Assembly: GCF_900183975.1 (NCBI RefSeq) | Contig: NZ_LT853882.1 | Location: 2,101,501-2,165,500 of the forward strand | Source of the DNA: Xanthomonas fragariae | GTDB taxonomy: Bacteria; Pseudomonadota; Gammaproteobacteria; Xanthomonadales; Xanthomonadaceae | DNA length: 64,000 nucleotides | Direction: 5' to 3' | Shown here: piece after piece, positions 61,865 through 64,000 of the stretch | Layout: each line of letters starts with the position of its first letter | Numbering within the stretch: the stretch's first letter is position 1 | Notes under the pieces: model-generated | The model's database searches: none | What the model was told of the DNA's origin: nothing | The model's input: only the letters and a program-made list of their open reading frames with translations | Program-made: the position numbers and the translations under genes

Positions 61865-62398
61865 TCAGTGACGTTGCGGGCCGCTCACGCTGGCGACCGA
61901 TTGCTGCAGATTCTGCAGTTCGGTCCACAGCAGGTGGCGCGTATCGCCGGTGTGACCCAGCGCCAAGGCTTGTGCGTACTGCAGATCACCGTCGTGCATG
62001 GCGCGATTGGCCAAGCGGTGCTGCGCCAAATACTGGCCCAACTGCTGCTGCACCAATGCAAACTGGCGTGCCTGTTCGCCCTGCGGCGCGGTGGCCTGGA
62101 AGTAGCCTGCGTGCCGGGCGATGCGTTGACGCAGGTTGCCCAGGCGCTCGTCGTAGGCATCGATGCGTTCCATGTCATGGGATGCGGCAAGCTGCGCACG
62201 CTGGTCGTGGCGTAATTGCACCAGATCCAGCGCAAGCGACTGCAACGCGGTGACCGGTACATTGTCCAGAAGAACGCAGACGGGCGCCGCCGGTGCGGCG
62301 AAGGAGGGGGGGAGCGAAACGCCGGCAGCCAGCAGCGCGACGGCGAACACAGAGCCCAGCATGGTGCGGGCGGAGCGGATGGATTTGGCGGTGTGCAT
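61865..62398 (-). CDS. Exported helical protein of unknown function in the chemotaxis region
   Basis: This 177-residue protein has a long signal peptide (hydrophobic core LGSVFAVALLAAGVSL, cleavage near FAAPA). The mature part is entirely helical, with two Gln-rich stretches (LVQLRHDQRAQLAASHDMER and FALVQQQLGQYLAQHRLANR). I do not recognise a family. The helical length resembles a four-helix sensory module without a receptor body. The ATG at 62398 is chosen because GGAAG is just upstream. A sigma-28-like promoter precedes it, so it is probably a motility-regulon gene, perhaps a ligand-binding or receptor-accessory protein. Confidence 0.7.
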   Translation of the reverse strand: MHTAKSIRSARTMLGSVFAVALLAAGVSLPPSFAAPAAPVCVLLDNVPVTALQSLALDLVQLRHDQRAQLAASHDMERIDAYDERLGNLRQRIARHAGYFQATAPQGEQARQFALVQQQLGQYLAQHRLANRAMHDGDLQYAQALALGHTGDTRHLLWTELQNLQQSVASVSGPQRH

Positions 62399-62447
62399 GC
62401 GGACTTCCTTCAACGTAGCGCGGGCATGGCAGCCCTTATGGCGTTGT

Positions 62448-62474
62448 GTATCGGCCGCAGCGGCTTGCGCTTGA
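62448..62474 (-). promoter_or_regulatory. Sigma-28-like promoter of the helical exported protein gene
   Basis: The minus strand reads TCAA (62474-62471), 15 bases, GCCGATAC (62455-62448), 50 bases before the start codon. Confidence 0.6.
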
Positions 62475-62551
62475 TCACCTTTCGATCAACGGTAAAGATA
62501 TCGGTGAAAGGTTGGGTCCATGTGGCGAGTTGGTTAGGTTCTTTGCACAGC

Positions 62552-62578
62552 AAAACGCCCCGACAGGCAGGGCGTTTT
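62552..62578 (-). terminator. Probable terminator of the cheA transcript
   Basis: AAAACGCCC (62552-62560) and GGGCGTTTT (62570-62578) form a 9-bp stem with a 9-base loop and a T run on either strand. It lies about 260 bases past the cheA stop on the minus strand. The interval holds no recognisable gene. Confidence 0.7.
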
Positions 62579-62838
62579 GGAAGCAGCAGAGTGCGACTAT
62601 GGAGTGGTCGATGCAGTGCGCCTGCACCTTAGTCCTACCTCAACCTCTCGCCAGCAGGAGACACGCTTTAGCTTCCTGTCCCTGTCAAATTGGCAGGCCG
62701 CTGACCCCCGCTCAACACAGCATCCATGCCCGCCGAGTTGGCGTGCGCAGCCGTTGCAGGTGGCCATCGCTATGCGCCAGCCGGGGCTTTGTTGACTGCT
62801 TTGTCATTCGACCTTCGCACCGTGCCCGGTTGCCGCTT

Positions 62839-64000
62839 TTACGCAGCTTGCGGCACGCGCAGTGAGCGCACCAGCCCACCGATGTCCACGATTAGCGAAA
62901 CCCGACCATCGCCGAGAATGGTGGCGCCAGAAACGCCCGGGATACGGCGATAGTTGTTTTCGATGTTCTTGACCACGACCTGTTGCTGGCCAAGCAATTC
63001 GTCCACTTCCAACGCGATCTTCTGGCCGTCGCCTTCGACCACCACCACCAGCGGTTCCTGCGAGGACTGTTGCCCGCCGAAGCCGTAGTAGTTGGTGAGC
63101 GAAAGAATCGGCAGATACTCGCCACGCACCCGCAACACACGGCCGTCGCCAGCCATCGAGCGGATGTCTTCCGGCGCAGGCTGCAGTGCTTCGAGCACGT
63201 AGGCCAGCGGCAGGATCAAGGTTTCGCCAGCCACCGACACGGTCATGCCGTCGAGAATCGCCAGCGTCAGCGGCAGACGGATGAGCACGCGGGTTCCGCT
63301 GCCGGCGTTGCTTTCCAGCTGCACTTCGCCACCCAGCCCCTGGATGTTGCGGCGGACCACGTCCATGCCCACGCCACGACCGGAGAGATCGGTGACTGCG
63401 TCGGCGGTAGAGAAGCCTGGTGCGAAGATCAGATCCCACACCTGCGCATCGGTCGGGTTGTCCGGCACGGCAATGCCGCGTTCGGCCGCCTTTTCCAGGA
63501 TCTTGGCGCGGTCGAGGCCGCGGCCGTCGTCGCTGACTTCGATTACGATGTGACCGCCTTGGTGCGATGCCGCCAAGGTAATCGTGCCGGTCTCGTCCTT
63601 GCCGGAGGCGCGACGTGCATCGGGCATTTCCAAACCATGGTCGATCGAGTTACGCACCAGATGCACCAGCGGATCGGCGATCTTTTCGATCAAGCCCTTG
63701 TCCAGCTCCGTGCCTTCGCCAATCGTGCGCAGACGCACCTGCTTGCCGAGACGGCTGGAGAGATCGCGGACCAGGCGCGGGAAGCGGCGGAACACCGCGT
63801 CGACGGGCAACATGCGCACGCCGATGACCGCTTCCTGCAGGTCGCGGGTGTTGCGCTCAAGCAGATCCAGGCCGGCAAACAGACGCTCGGCATGTGCCGG
63901 GTCCAGATCGGCGGAAACCTGCTTGAGCATGGCCTGCGTGATCACCAATTCGCCAACCAGATTGATCAATGCATCAACCTTGTCGACGCTGACGCGGATC
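62839..64000 (-). CDS. cheA: Chemotaxis histidine kinase CheA, C-terminal part (cut by window edge)
   Basis: The visible 386 residues comprise the end of the dimerisation domain (VDKVDALINLVGELVITQAM), the HATPase domain (LVHLVRNSIDHGLEMP N box; SDDGRGLDRAKI; FAPGFSTAD and LSGRGVGMDVVRRNI G boxes) and the CheW-like regulatory domain ending in RVSLIVDIGGLVRSLRV. CheA phosphorylates CheY and CheB in response to receptors. The phosphotransfer (HPt) domain lies beyond the right edge. Its CheW, CheR, CheB and receptor partners are all downstream on the same strand. Confidence 0.97.
   Translation of the reverse strand, partial: IRVSVDKVDALINLVGELVITQAMLKQVSADLDPAHAERLFAGLDLLERNTRDLQEAVIGVRMLPVDAVFRRFPRLVRDLSSRLGKQVRLRTIGEGTELDKGLIEKIADPLVHLVRNSIDHGLEMPDARRASGKDETGTITLAASHQGGHIVIEVSDDGRGLDRAKILEKAAERGIAVPDNPTDAQVWDLIFAPGFSTADAVTDLSGRGVGMDVVRRNIQGLGGEVQLESNAGSGTRVLIRLPLTLAILDGMTVSVAGETLILPLAYVLEALQPAPEDIRSMAGDGRVLRVRGEYLPILSLTNYYGFGGQQSSQEPLVVVVEGDGQKIALEVDELLGQQQVVVKNIENNYRRIPGVSGATILGDGRVSLIVDIGGLVRSLRVPQAA

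Overview
The window looks like a Xanthomonas chromosome. It is GC-rich and carries, in the order known from that genus, the rpf (regulation of pathogenicity factors) cluster for DSF quorum sensing: carA, carB, greA, rpfE, recJ, prfB, lysS, rpfG, rpfH, rpfC, rpfF, rpfB, rpfA(acnA), acnB. RpfF, RpfC and RpfG retain the expected lengths and key residues. An intact rpfH points, from memory, to an X. campestris-like rather than an X. citri/X. oryzae-like lineage. I cannot assign a species from sequence alone.

Left part (1-12.4 kb): the start of serA, divergent from a D-2-hydroxyacid (probably D-2-hydroxyglutarate) dehydrogenase gene; a DUF2388 plus Lnb_N/DUF4105 envelope pair; the EF-P paralogue gene efpL (yeiP); a short-chain dehydrogenase and two leucine-catabolism-type genes (HMG-CoA lyase and a methylglutaconyl-CoA hydratase-like gene); a feoA-feoB-small Cys-rich membrane protein operon with a probable Fur site; a frameshifted aminotransferase; and dapB.

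Middle part (12.6-39.8 kb): carA and carB are separated by a compact two-gene cassette encoding an ABC/OLD-type ATPase and a PIN nuclease. This is the best candidate here for an undescribed (probably defence) system. The housekeeping genes greA, recJ, prfB (with its +1 frameshift) and lysS are interleaved with rpfE. The DSF circuit follows: RpfF makes DSF, the RpfC hybrid kinase senses it, RpfG (REC + HD-GYP) degrades c-di-GMP, RpfB is the acyl-CoA ligase, and RpfH is a kinase-less copy of the RpfC sensor. Two aconitase genes flank a vapBC-type toxin-antitoxin pair.

Right part (40-64 kb): a chemotaxis and c-di-GMP region, nearly all on the minus strand. It holds a PAS-GAF-GGDEF-EAL protein, cheB, cheD, cheR, cheW, a ycgR-like PilZ gene broken by an amber codon, five intact tandem chemoreceptor (MCP) genes plus two chemoreceptor fragments, an outer-membrane barrel gene directly upstream of one receptor, a periplasmic helical protein and the 3' part of cheA. 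A sigma-28 (FliA)-like promoter, about TAAA-N15-GCCG(A/T)TA, recurs upstream of most transcription units here, which suggests one motility regulon. Decay is visible at several points: an aminotransferase frameshift, a ycgR stop codon, an NTF2-like lipoprotein relic and the MCP relics.
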